Origin: Vicinamibacteria bacterium | Lineage (GTDB): Bacteria; Acidobacteriota; Vicinamibacteria; Vicinamibacterales; 2-12-FULL-66-21 | Assembly: GCA_025937075.1 (NCBI GenBank) | Contig: JAICSD010000123.1 | Coordinates: forward strand, 1 to 10,241 | DNA length: 10,241 bases | Reading direction: 5' to 3' | Shown here: positions 1 through 6,066 of the stretch, piece after piece | Layout: every line of letters starts with the position of its first letter | How positions within the stretch are numbered: the first letter of the stretch is position 1 | Program-made: the position numbers and the translations under genes | Notes under the pieces: generated by a model | What the model was told of the DNA's origin: nothing | The model's input: the letters and a program-made list of their open reading frames with translations, nothing else | The model's database searches: none

Positions 1-1
1 C

Positions 2-1792
2 AGCGGCGCGACGTCGATCGCGGACGTCCTGCGCCTGGCGCCGGGCGTGGAGGTCGCGCGGATCGATTCCTCGCGCACCTGGGTCGTCGGCGTGCGCGGC
101 TTCGGCGACCCGTTGTCGAAATCGCTGCTCGTCCTCATCGACGGCCGGAGCCTCTACACGCCGCTTTTCGGCGGCTTTAACTGGTCGCTGCAGTACATGC
201 TGCTCGACGACATCGATCGCATCGAGATCATTCGCGGCCCCGGCTCGACGGTCTGGGGCGCAAACGCGGTGGACGGCGTCATCAATATCATTACCCGGCC
301 GGCAGCGCAGACATCAGGGACCTATTTGACGGGCGTTGCAGGTACGGTCGACCGTGGGCTCGCGGGCGCGCGCTACGGCGGCCGCATCAGGGATTCGGGA
401 AACTACCGGGTGTACGGACTGGCGCTCGACCGCGGCCCCGAATGGCACTCGGATGGACGCGATTTCGACCGGTGGCACATGGCGCAGGGAGGTTTCCGCG
501 CAGATTTCAAGCACGGGGCGCGCGACAGCTTCACGCTCCACGGCGATGCGTATTCGGGCGAGATCGGCGAGAGCGTGCTCGTCTCTTCGTTCAATCCGCC
601 CGGACATGCGCTCGTCGATACCCCCGCAGACGTATCCGGGCAGAACATCGTCGGACGATGGGATCGCAAGCTCGCGGCCGGCGCGAACCTCACCGTCCAG
701 GGCTACTGGGATCGGACGCACCGGCTGGGCACCGATTACGGCGAAACGCGAAACATCTTCGACCTCGACATCGTGCACCAGTTCTCTCCGGCACCCGGCC
801 ACAAGGTGATCTGGGGCGGTGGATTCCGAAACGGCCCCGCGACATACGTGCAGACAATCGAAGCGGCGGACTTCGAACCGCACGACCAGGCGTACGATCT
901 GTACAACGTCTTTGCTCAGGACACCGTCGCGCTGCGCTGGCGGCTCTCGGCCACCGGAGGCGCACGGCTCGAACACAACACGTACACGGGGTTCGAGTTC
1001 TCCCCGAGCGCAAGCCTCCTGTGGACGCCGACCTTGCGGGAGTCTGCGTGGTTGTCCGTCACGCGTACCGCGCGCACGCCGTCGCGCCTCGAGACGGATA
1101 TCTCCGTCGAGCAGTTCGTCCGCTTCCAGGACTCGTCCCCGGTCTACGCCCGCCTGATTGGCGATCGGGCCCTTGCAGCCGAACACGTCATCAGCGTCGA
1201 AGGCGGCTACCGCGCGCTCGTCTCGACAGCGGCGTACGTCGACGTATCGGTCTTCCGTCACCGCTACAGCGACGTCATCGCGCTTGGCAAGGGGACCGTC
1301 GACGTGCCGACGCGCGACGGCACTACGTACCTGCGCGTGACGTTTCCCTTCACAAACGCCATCGCCGGTCCGACGCAGGGTTTCGAGATTGCGCCAAACG
1401 TCTCGCTCTCGCCGTCCTTCGGGGTGCGGGGTTCGTACTCGTACCTGCACACGGATCTGAGCGCGAAGCCGGGGCTGGATTCGACGCTGGGACTGACGCA
1501 GATCATTCTGTCGGGAACGCCGCACCACCAGGTCGTCGTGCAGGGTGTTGCATCGCACGATCGCCTCGACATTACACCGACCTACCGCTACGTGAGCGAA
1601 CGCGAGGACTCCTCGATTGCCGCGTACCATGAACTCGACGTGCCGGTAACCTGGACGCTCGACCGCGGCCTGTCGCTGCAGGTGGTGGGGCAGAACCTCC
1701 TGCACGCGCACCATGCGGAGTGGGCGCGAGACCCCGGTCCGACCGTGGAGATCAAGCGTGCGGCCTACGTGCGGCTGACCTGGACCAGGTAG
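2..1792 (+). CDS. TonB-dependent outer-membrane receptor (5' truncated by window)
   Basis: The open frame runs from the first complete codon at nt 2 with no start, so the signal peptide and TonB box lie outside; 596 residues are visible. Residues ~5-98 are a TonB plug domain: IADVLRLAPGV, then VRGFG, VLIDGRSLY and the hallmark IEIIRGPGSTVWGANAVDGV followed by INIITRP. The remaining ~490 residues have the alternating aromatic/polar pattern of a 22-strand outer-membrane barrel, including paired segments such as LRWRLSATGGARLEHN and a final strand AAYVRLTW. The family imports iron chelates, cobalamin or other ligands using TonB-ExbBD energy; the substrate cannot be read here. The protein ends in TWTR rather than the common terminal Phe, a small departure. 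A GTG at nt 47 could be taken as a start, but it lies inside the plug domain, so the gene is clearly longer. A histidine kinase follows after 27 nt on the same strand, suggesting co-transcription. Confidence 0.93.
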   Translation, partial: SGATSIADVLRLAPGVEVARIDSSRTWVVGVRGFGDPLSKSLLVLIDGRSLYTPLFGGFNWSLQYMLLDDIDRIEIIRGPGSTVWGANAVDGVINIITRPAAQTSGTYLTGVAGTVDRGLAGARYGGRIRDSGNYRVYGLALDRGPEWHSDGRDFDRWHMAQGGFRADFKHGARDSFTLHGDAYSGEIGESVLVSSFNPPGHALVDTPADVSGQNIVGRWDRKLAAGANLTVQGYWDRTHRLGTDYGETRNIFDLDIVHQFSPAPGHKVIWGGGFRNGPATYVQTIEAADFEPHDQAYDLYNVFAQDTVALRWRLSATGGARLEHNTYTGFEFSPSASLLWTPTLRESAWLSVTRTARTPSRLETDISVEQFVRFQDSSPVYARLIGDRALAAEHVISVEGGYRALVSTAAYVDVSVFRHRYSDVIALGKGTVDVPTRDGTTYLRVTFPFTNAIAGPTQGFEIAPNVSLSPSFGVRGSYSYLHTDLSAKPGLDSTLGLTQIILSGTPHHQVVVQGVASHDRLDITPTYRYVSEREDSSIAAYHELDVPVTWTLDRGLSLQVVGQNLLHAHHAEWARDPGPTVEIKRAAYVRLTWTR

Positions 1793-1819
1793 AGACGGGA
1801 CGCGGCGCAGAGTGCTCGA

Positions 1820-3667
1820 ATGAAGGCGTTCAAAGACCAGCCGATCGCCAGAAAGGCAGTGATCCTGGGGCTTGCCCCCACGATCTGCGCGCTCGTCATC
1901 GCAGGCATCGCCTTCATCCTTTCGGTCTACGTCTCCGTTCGCCGCGACGTCGTCAACGACATCGCGTCGTCCGCATCGATGCTGGCCGACAGTACGAACC
2001 TCGCGGTCAGCGTTCGCGACGGCAAGACGATCTCGGAGCTTGCCGCCGCCTTGCGAGAGCGCACCAGCATCGATCGGGTCTGCGTGTTCGATGTGGAGGG
2101 CGAGTACCTCGGCGGCTATGCGCGACCCGGCGAAGGGTGTCCGAGTGCCGTCCCGCGCGACATCCCGCTGCACGCCGGTCAGGTTTATCAGACGCAGGAT
2201 GTCTATATCGACAATCGCCGCGTCGGCGTCGTGCACGTCGTCGGCAACCTCGATCAGGTGTATCGCACGGTCGGCTTACAGGCGGGGATCACCGTGCTGG
2301 CGCTCCTCGTCGCCGCCGCTGTCGCGCTGCTGCTCATCGGGCGTCTGCAGCGTTCGATCGCGCAGCCGATTTCCGAGCTGGCGCAAACCGCCGATCGGGT
2401 GTCGAATACGAACGACTACAGCCTTCGCGCCACACAGACGACCAACGACGAGGTCGGCAGCCTCGTGCGATCGTTCAACGCGATGCTCGGCGCCATTCAG
2501 CGAGCGGAAGGCGAGCGGACCCGGCTCCTCCAGCGCGAGCGCGAAGCCAGCCGCCTCAAAGACGAATTTCTCGCCGCCGTCTCCCACGAGCTGCGGACGC
2601 CGCTGAATGCGATCCTCGGCTGGACGCACATTCTTTCGACGACCAACCCCCCGCCGGAGACGCTGGCAAAAGGCCTCAAGACCCTGCACCGCAACGCGCG
2701 CACGCAGACGCGGCTGATCGAGGACCTGATCGAGGTCTCCCGAATTGCCACGGGCAAACTGAATCTGAAGATCGAAGTGGTCGATCTCCGGGATGTCGTA
2801 AAACAGGCCACCGATTCGCTGCAGGGCACCGCAGCGGCCAAGCCTGTCGCTCTCGAGGTGACGGTCCCATCAGAACCAGCGCTCGTATCAGGCGATCGCG
2901 ATCGGTTGCAGCAGGTGGCCTGGAACCTTCTGAGCAACGCGATCAAGTTCACACCGCCGGACGGCGTCATCGTCTTCACCCTCGGTGCGTCCGGCTCCGA
3001 GTTCGTGCTTCGGGTTCGCGACACGGGGATCGGCATCTCGCCGGATTTCCTGCCGTTCGTCTTCGAGCGTTTCCGGCAGGCGGACGGGTCCACCACACGC
3101 GAGTTCGGCGGGCTCGGACTCGGGCTCTCCATCGTCCAGGATCTCGTGAACCTGCATCATGGTACCGTCAGCGCGTCGAGTGCCGGCCGCGGCCTTGGTG
3201 CCGAATTCGTGGTGCGATTGCCCCAGCTCGTGCCCAGTCCGGCTGAAGAAAGCCCATCCGCGCCCACCCCGGCGCCCAAGGCTGACGTGCGACTCACGGA
3301 CGTCGACGTACTGGTGGTAGACGACAACGAGGATTCGCTCGAGCTGGTCGCGACGACGCTGGCCGGAGCTGGAGCGCGGGTGCGTCTCGCGCACTCGGGT
3401 GCGGAAGCCATTGCGGCATGGAGAGCCAGAAGGGCAGACGTGCTGGTCTGCGATCTCGCGATGCCGGCGATGAACGGCTTCGACGTGCTGCGCGAGATCC
3501 GCGCGCTGGATGAGCCGTCCGGCGTCCGCGCCTTCGCGATCGCGCTCACCGCCTACGCGTCGCGGGACTACATCGAACGCACGAGGCGCGCAGGCTTCGA
3601 TGCTCACCTGCCGAAGCCGTTCGACCCGGCAATACTACTGACGCAGATTGCCGCCGCGACAGCGTAA
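1820..3667 (+). CDS. Membrane hybrid histidine kinase: CHASE8-like sensor, HAMP, HisKA, HATPase, receiver
   Basis: The 615-aa protein is a sensor kinase of the inner membrane. Transmembrane segments lie at ~14-38 and ~154-174. The ~115-residue periplasmic part between them resembles CHASE8 (pattern LAVSVRDG, then ISELAAALRERTSIDRVCVFD) and has two Cys, 88 and 107, that could form a disulfide. A HAMP linker covers ~172-226 and a short coiled coil leads to the HisKA H-box VSHELRTPLN with phospho-acceptor His256. The HATPase domain has an N-box (WNLLSNAIKF, Asn373), a G1 box DTGIGI (401-406), an F-box (FVFERF) and a G2 box GLGLGLS (431-437). A Pro/Ala-rich linker (~471-488) joins a CheY-like receiver with acidic pocket DD (501-502), phospho-acceptor Asp545, Thr577 and Lys599. 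All catalytic residues are present. There is no output domain, so the phosphate must pass to an unlinked partner or the receiver controls the kinase. The ATG at 1820 is chosen because it precedes TM1; no clear Shine-Dalgarno is visible. Confidence 0.93.
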   Translation: MKAFKDQPIARKAVILGLAPTICALVIAGIAFILSVYVSVRRDVVNDIASSASMLADSTNLAVSVRDGKTISELAAALRERTSIDRVCVFDVEGEYLGGYARPGEGCPSAVPRDIPLHAGQVYQTQDVYIDNRRVGVVHVVGNLDQVYRTVGLQAGITVLALLVAAAVALLLIGRLQRSIAQPISELAQTADRVSNTNDYSLRATQTTNDEVGSLVRSFNAMLGAIQRAEGERTRLLQREREASRLKDEFLAAVSHELRTPLNAILGWTHILSTTNPPPETLAKGLKTLHRNARTQTRLIEDLIEVSRIATGKLNLKIEVVDLRDVVKQATDSLQGTAAAKPVALEVTVPSEPALVSGDRDRLQQVAWNLLSNAIKFTPPDGVIVFTLGASGSEFVLRVRDTGIGISPDFLPFVFERFRQADGSTTREFGGLGLGLSIVQDLVNLHHGTVSASSAGRGLGAEFVVRLPQLVPSPAEESPSAPTPAPKADVRLTDVDVLVVDDNEDSLELVATTLAGAGARVRLAHSGAEAIAAWRARRADVLVCDLAMPAMNGFDVLREIRALDEPSGVRAFAIALTAYASRDYIERTRRAGFDAHLPKPFDPAILLTQIAAATA

Positions 3668-3691
3668 CCAGCCTGACAGCGAGTGTAAAAA

Positions 3692-3809
3692 GTAGGCGTA
3701 AGGAGACAGCAGGGATGTGATGTGTCCGGTGAGCTGCGACGTTCGCCGCGGCCGCAGCCCGGAGGAGCTGCCGCCAGGCGCCGGACGCCTGCTGCCTCCT
3801 TCCGCCTAC
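3692..3809. repeat. Imperfect long inverted repeat, 21-nt arms
   Basis: The outer arms 3692-3712 (GTAGGCGTAAGGAGACAGCA, then G) and 3789-3809 are reverse complements at 19 of 21 positions. Inside, 3724-3729 (GTCCGG) pairs with 3781-3786 (CCGGAC), extendable to 9 bp with wobbles, and 3733-3738 (GCTGCG) pairs with 3753-3758 (CGCAGC). The element starts 24 nt after the kinase stop, so in RNA it would form a branched 3'-UTR stem-loop. It contains no transposase. Confidence 0.75.
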
Positions 3810-3864
3810 GTCCTCGCAAAGCGAGGCGCAGCGCGAGCAGCAAGCGGCGTACCTCCGCCGATGC

Positions 3865-3909
3865 GGGCAGAACTCGCGGATTTATTCAGTGAATCCCGCG
3901 GTTCTGCCC
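3865..3909. repeat. Hairpin-forming inverted repeat with 9-bp perfect outer stem
   Basis: GGGCAGAAC (3865-3873) is perfectly complementary to GTTCTGCCC (3901-3909). The stem continues as CGCGG (3875-3879) with CCGCG (3896-3900) and ATT (3880-3882) with AAT (3892-3894), leaving single-base bulges at 3874 and 3895. The loop region is TTATTCAGTG. Both strands can fold it. There is no adjacent T-run, so it is not a canonical intrinsic terminator. Confidence 0.8.
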
Positions 3910-3926
3910 ACCGTCACACCGAACCG

Positions 3927-3965
3927 ACGGCCAATCCGTTGGCTGGCAGCCAAGGGGTTGGCCGT
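3927..3965. terminator. Strong near-perfect hairpin between convergent genes; possible bidirectional terminator
   Basis: The 18-nt arms 3927-3944 and 3948-3965 pair with a single G/G mismatch (3938/3954), one T/G wobble and a 3-nt GGC loop: an 11-bp outer stem (ACGGCCAATCC) and a 6-bp inner stem (TTGGCT/AGCCAA). It begins 6 nt beyond the stop of the minus-strand membrane-peptide gene. The position suits transcript termination or 3'-end protection for that gene, but no T-tract follows on either strand, so the termination role is an inference. Confidence 0.5.
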
Positions 3966-3970
3966 GCGCG

Positions 3971-4120
3971 TCAGACTGTGCGGCGGCCGCTGACGAGGCC
4001 CACCACGAACAACACAAGGGCAATCACCAGCAGCACGTAGATGAAGTTGCCGAGCGTGTAGCCGCTCACCAACCCAAGCAGCCACAGCACCAACAGAATC
4101 ACCGCGATCGTAAAAAGCAT
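3971..4120 (-). CDS. Lmo0937-family (DUF5670-type) small membrane protein
   Basis: Reading the minus strand from ATG at 4118-4120 to TGA at 3971-3973 gives 49 residues beginning MLFTIAVILLVLWLLGLVSG and ending GLVSGRRTV. Two hydrophobic segments (~3-19 and ~26-44) are joined by a short GYTLGNF turn, and the end is basic. The pattern of an MLxTIAVILLxLWLLG start, a YTLG(G/N)FIxVLLVIA centre and an Arg-rich C-terminus is that of the small lmo0937-family membrane proteins, whose function is unknown. The start is supported by AGGAGG at 4125-4130, four bases before the ATG, the best ribosome binding site in the window along with that of the PilZ gene. The gene is separated from the upstream uricase-like gene by a probable terminator, so it is likely transcribed alone. 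Confidence 0.88.
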   Translation of the reverse strand: MLFTIAVILLVLWLLGLVSGYTLGNFIYVLLVIALVLFVVGLVSGRRTV

Positions 4121-4124
4121 CGTC

Positions 4125-4130
4125 CCTCCT
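4125..4130 (-). promoter_or_regulatory. Shine-Dalgarno AGGAGG of the small membrane-protein gene
   Basis: On the minus strand AGGAGG followed by GACG precedes the ATG at 4120. It fixes the start of the 49-aa gene and stands out because most genes in this window have no recognisable Shine-Dalgarno. Confidence 0.75.
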
Positions 4131-4136
4131 GCCTAA

Positions 4137-4166
4137 CCTATAGAGCAGAGTGCGTGCCCACTCCAA
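4137..4166 (-). promoter_or_regulatory. Candidate promoter of the small membrane-protein gene
   Basis: On the minus strand TTGGAG (4166-4161) and TATAGG (4142-4137) are 18 nt apart, a partial match to -35/-10 elements. They lie after the terminator-like hairpin and before the ribosome binding site. A 5-bp inverted repeat, GAGTG...CACTC (arms 4148-4152 and 4159-4163), lies in the spacer and could be an operator. This is weak, pattern-only evidence. Confidence 0.3.
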
Positions 4167-4202
4167 AACGCCCTCAGGCTCGTCGGTATGCACCTGACGG
4201 GC
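4163..4202 (-). terminator. Probable intrinsic terminator after the uricase-like gene
   Basis: Read on the minus strand, GCCCGTCAGG (4202-4193) pairs with CCTGAGGGC (4178-4170) as a 9-bp stem with one bulged G and a 14-nt loop. It is followed one base later by TTTT (4168-4165). It begins 41 nt past the stop codon at 4244. The short T-run makes it moderate rather than strong. Confidence 0.55.
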
Positions 4203-4243
4203 TCCAAGGTGTGGCGTGCATTACGTACTTCGTGTGGATGTGC

Positions 4244-5059
4244 TTACATCGGCGACCGATCTGCCCGATCCACAGTCACTTCCACGACACCGAGCGGCTC
4301 GTCGCGCGCGACATAAAGGTGGTCTGAATCGATCGAGAGCAAGTCGGCCGGCCGGTACGGACGCTCCTGGGCCGACAACGTGACTGCCGCAATTTCGGCA
4401 TATGTGTCGAGAATCACTTCACCAATTCCGGACAGCGTGTGCTGGAGCGAGTGGGAGGCGTGCCAGACGAAATTCTCGACGAGGGCCGCGCGCACGCCCT
4501 GGCGGAACGTCGCAAACGCGATGTCGCCCCCGCCGTAGGACCATTTTGCGCAGAGTGCGGCGACGACCAGCGGCTGCACGCCGTCGGGTTGCCCCTCGTG
4601 GGCGTGCGCCGCGGCATGCGGATCGCCAAACCCGCACGTCCGCATCACGACGAGATCGTCGATGCCGGCCGTCACGGATGTACGCGCGCCGTTGCTCGTC
4701 ACGATCGCCACCCGCCGCTCGCCACTGCCAGGCGCAAAAGCCTGCCCCTGGGCCTTGCCCCCGGCCTCGAGCCGCGTCCACCCGAGTTCCGCCGCTTCGA
4801 TTCGAGCGAGCGCGACCTGCGGAAACTGCGCGAGGATGGCATCGCCGACCGCCAGCGCGAACGTCTCGATCTCCGGGAAGTTCGGCGTGCGCGCGACGCG
4901 ATACACGACGTTCTTCAACGGTTCGACCGGCAGCGCGTCGCCGCCCTCGAGACGCACGCTGACGGTCACGTCTTTCGGATCGTGCCGGTCGCCGCGGTGC
5001 AGCACCCGAAGCAGCCGCAGACGGGTCTCGCCGTAGGTCGTCGAGTGAATGTGCGCCAT
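4244..5059 (-). CDS. Uricase (urate oxidase)-fold protein, apparently lacking catalytic residues
   Basis: The 271-aa protein resembles factor-independent urate oxidase over its whole length (usual ~285-300 aa). Shared landmarks are [11 protein letters not shown] near the start, [10 protein letters not shown] (~30-39), [10 protein letters not shown] (48-57), [11 protein letters not shown] (131-141), KWSY (172-175), [15 protein letters not shown] (203-217) and [16 protein letters not shown] (248-263). These correspond to uricase segments such as YGKxxVRVxK, KNTVYAxA, GIKDLTVLKSTG and LQQTMYEMG. Aligned by eye, the catalytic Lys of YGK is Glu11, the catalytic Thr is Val45, the urate-binding Arg is absent (Pro163/Gln162), and the LPNKHHF motif supplying Asn and His is replaced by LSAQERPY. 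Gln206, equivalent to the substrate-anchoring Gln, and possibly Phe144 remain. I infer a T-fold protein that may bind a purine-like ligand but should not oxidise urate by the known mechanism. The divergent neighbours are acylphosphatase and apt. ATG 5059 is used; no clear Shine-Dalgarno is present. Confidence 0.8.
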   Translation of the reverse strand: MAHIHSTTYGETRLRLLRVLHRGDRHDPKDVTVSVRLEGGDALPVEPLKNVVYRVARTPNFPEIETFALAVGDAILAQFPQVALARIEAAELGWTRLEAGGKAQGQAFAPGSGERRVAIVTSNGARTSVTAGIDDLVVMRTCGFGDPHAAAHAHEGQPDGVQPLVVAALCAKWSYGGGDIAFATFRQGVRAALVENFVWHASHSLQHTLSGIGEVILDTYAEIAAVTLSAQERPYRPADLLSIDSDHLYVARDEPLGVVEVTVDRADRSPM

Positions 5060-5075
5060 GCCGCCATGGTAAGGC

Positions 5076-5081
5076 TATAAT
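5076..5081 (+). promoter_or_regulatory. Perfect TATAAT, candidate -10 of the acyP-apt operon
   Basis: A consensus TATAAT stands out in GC-rich sequence in the 33-nt gap between the divergent uricase-like and acylphosphatase genes. No convincing -35 lies 16-18 nt upstream. If used, transcription would start around 5087-5090, only a few nucleotides before the ATG at 5093. That fits the absence of a Shine-Dalgarno and suggests a nearly leaderless mRNA. Confidence 0.45.
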
Positions 5082-5092
5082 GCGCGTTTCGC

Positions 5093-5362
5093 ATGAGGGT
5101 CGCGCGGCGGTACGTCATCACCGGCCGCGTGCAGGGTGTCGGCTTCCGCTATTTCACGGAAGCCGCGGCCGCGCGCGCCGGGGTCCACGGGTGGGTACGC
5201 AACAACCCGGACGGATCCGTGGAAACCTTTCTGGAAGGGGAGAAGACGGCGGTCGATGCCGTCGAAGCGGCGCTTCGACGCGGGCCGCCGTCCAGCCAGG
5301 TCGACAACGTCGCCGTCAGCGAGGAAGCGCCCACACACCGCAGCGGCTTTTCAGTCCACTGA
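5093..5362 (+). CDS. acyP: Acylphosphatase
   Basis: The 89-aa protein has the typical acylphosphatase length (~90 aa). The phosphate-binding signature GRVQGVGFR ends at catalytic Arg19, and the second signature GWVRNNPDG supplies catalytic Asn37. The middle ([20 protein letters not shown]) and the end (GFSVH) also match the ferredoxin-like alpha/beta fold. The enzyme hydrolyses acyl phosphates such as carbamoyl phosphate or acetyl phosphate to carboxylate and phosphate in the cytoplasm. The ATG at 5093 gives the standard N-terminus, and there is no Shine-Dalgarno before it. The apt gene starts 8 nt after its stop, so the two genes are very probably co-transcribed and may be translationally coupled. 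Confidence 0.95.
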   Translation: MRVARRYVITGRVQGVGFRYFTEAAAARAGVHGWVRNNPDGSVETFLEGEKTAVDAVEAALRRGPPSSQVDNVAVSEEAPTHRSGFSVH

Positions 5363-5370
5363 CAGTACAT

Positions 5371-5886
5371 ATGGATGCATTGAAGACGCACATCCGGAAC
5401 GTCCCCGACTTTCCCAAGCCGGGGATCCTGTTCTACGACGTCACCACCCTGCTGAAAGACCCGCAGGGGTTCAAGCTCGCGATCGACAGCCTGTCGGAGC
5501 CTTATCGCGACAAAGGCATTTCGCTCGTGGTCGGCATCGAGAGCCGCGGGTTCATCCTCGGGGCTGCCGTCGCGGATCGGATCGGCGCGGGGTTCGTGCC
5601 AGTGCGCAAGCTCGGAAAACTGCCGGCCGAAACAATTCGGGCCAGCTACGCACTCGAGTACGGCACCGACAGCCTCGAGATGCACCGGGACGCGATCGAG
5701 CCCGGCCAGAAGGTGCTCGTCGTAGACGATCTCCTGGCCACCGGCGGCACGGCGCGCGCGACAGTGGATCTGGTGCGGCAACTCGGCGGCGATGTCGTGG
5801 GTGTGGCCTTCCTGATCGAGCTGGCGGACCTGAACGGCCGCGCAAAGCTGGCAGGGGAGAACGTGCGCGCGGTCCTGCAATACTGA
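5371..5886 (+). CDS. apt: Adenine phosphoribosyltransferase
   Basis: The 171-aa product has the length and order of Apt motifs: N-terminal [20 protein letters not shown], then [12 protein letters not shown] (53-64), PVRKLGKLP (77-85), [13 protein letters not shown] (93-105) and the PRPP-binding loop [14 protein letters not shown] (115-128). It converts adenine and PRPP to AMP and pyrophosphate, salvaging adenine in the cytoplasm. The ATG at 5371 gives the canonical start; the same frame is open further upstream, but those codons overlap acyP and do not resemble Apt. No Shine-Dalgarno is seen, consistent with coupling to acyP 8 nt upstream. The divergent uricase-fold gene makes this a small purine-flavoured neighbourhood, although a functional link is only inferred. 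Confidence 0.96.
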   Translation: MDALKTHIRNVPDFPKPGILFYDVTTLLKDPQGFKLAIDSLSEPYRDKGISLVVGIESRGFILGAAVADRIGAGFVPVRKLGKLPAETIRASYALEYGTDSLEMHRDAIEPGQKVLVVDDLLATGGTARATVDLVRQLGGDVVGVAFLIELADLNGRAKLAGENVRAVLQY

Positions 5887-5891
5887 TGCGA

Positions 5892-5897
5892 TAAAAT
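5892..5897 (+). promoter_or_regulatory. Candidate -10 (TAAAAT) of the tRNA-Arg gene
   Basis: TAAAAT lies 6 nt after the apt stop and 17 nt before the mature tRNA 5' end, a suitable distance for a short precursor leader. No good -35 is visible, so read-through from apt is an alternative. Confidence 0.35.
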
Positions 5898-5914
5898 GGC
5901 GTGTTTCCCCACTC

Positions 5915-5991
5915 GCGCCCGTAGCTCAGCAGGATAGAGCATCGGTTTCCTAAACCGGGGGTCGCAGGTTCGAGACCTGCCGGGCGCACCA
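5915..5991 (+). tRNA. tRNA-Arg, anticodon CCT, CCA encoded
   Basis: A complete cloverleaf can be drawn. The acceptor stem GCGCCCG (5915-5921) pairs with CGGGCGC (5981-5987) and is followed by discriminator A and encoded CCA. The D arm has GCTC...GAGC. The anticodon stem TCGGT (5942-5946) pairs with ACCGG (5954-5958) around loop TTCCTAA, giving anticodon CCT at 5949-5951. The T arm GCAGG/CCTGC encloses TTCGAGA. It decodes AGG, an arginine codon expected to be rare in a GC-rich genome. It stands alone between apt and the TPR gene. Confidence 0.96.
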
Positions 5992-5994
5992 GTC

Positions 5995-6026
5995 GCTGCT
6001 CGCGCGGACATTCCCCGCGCAGCGGC
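5995..6026 (+). terminator. GC-rich hairpin just after the tRNA, possible terminator without T-run
   Basis: GCTGC (5995-5999) pairs with GCGGC (6022-6026), and GCGCGG (6002-6007) pairs with CCGCGC (6015-6020) around a 7-nt loop, giving 11 bp with an asymmetric TC/A interruption. It begins 3 nt after the CCA. There is no T-tract, so it may assist factor-dependent termination or 3' processing. Confidence 0.4.
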
Positions 6027-6066
6027 AGGACGTCAGATACCGAATTGGGAACTCTTGTAAGAAGAC

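Larger units (their letters stand above)
3668..3970. other. Non-coding, palindrome-rich intergenic region
   Basis: This 303-nt stretch lies between the stop codons of the convergent kinase gene (+) and small membrane-peptide gene (-). No frame in it gives a protein with recognisable composition or a good start. It is instead filled with inverted repeats: an imperfect 118-nt palindrome (3692-3809), a small perfect hairpin CCTCGC-AAA-GCGAGG (3812-3826), a long hairpin (3865-3909) and a second long hairpin (3927-3965). None is followed by a clear T-run on either strand. Together they could terminate both converging transcripts, stabilise mRNA 3' ends, or be remnants of dispersed repeats. See the separate entries. 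Confidence 0.8.

Noticed and set aside
314..2236. 640-aa open frame on the minus strand
   Set aside because: It is antisense to the receptor and kinase genes, with an Arg/Asp/Val-rich product showing no domain pattern. Long antisense frames are expected in GC-rich DNA.
1720..3246. 508-aa plus-strand frame overlapping the kinase
   Set aside because: It is an out-of-frame reading of the kinase gene; the Arg/Pro-rich product has no recognisable motif, while the other frame has every kinase box.
3717..4040. 107-aa plus-strand frame in the palindrome region
   Set aside because: It crosses three inverted repeats and runs antisense into the 49-aa membrane-protein gene; its composition is not protein-like.
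3882..4193. 103-aa minus-strand frame
   Set aside because: It overlaps the convincing 49-aa Lmo0937-type gene in another frame and includes terminator and hairpin sequence.
5974..5991. tRNA 3' end as an integration (att) site
   Set aside because: No second copy of the tRNA 3' end and no integrase were seen; the genes on both sides look like ordinary chromosomal genes.
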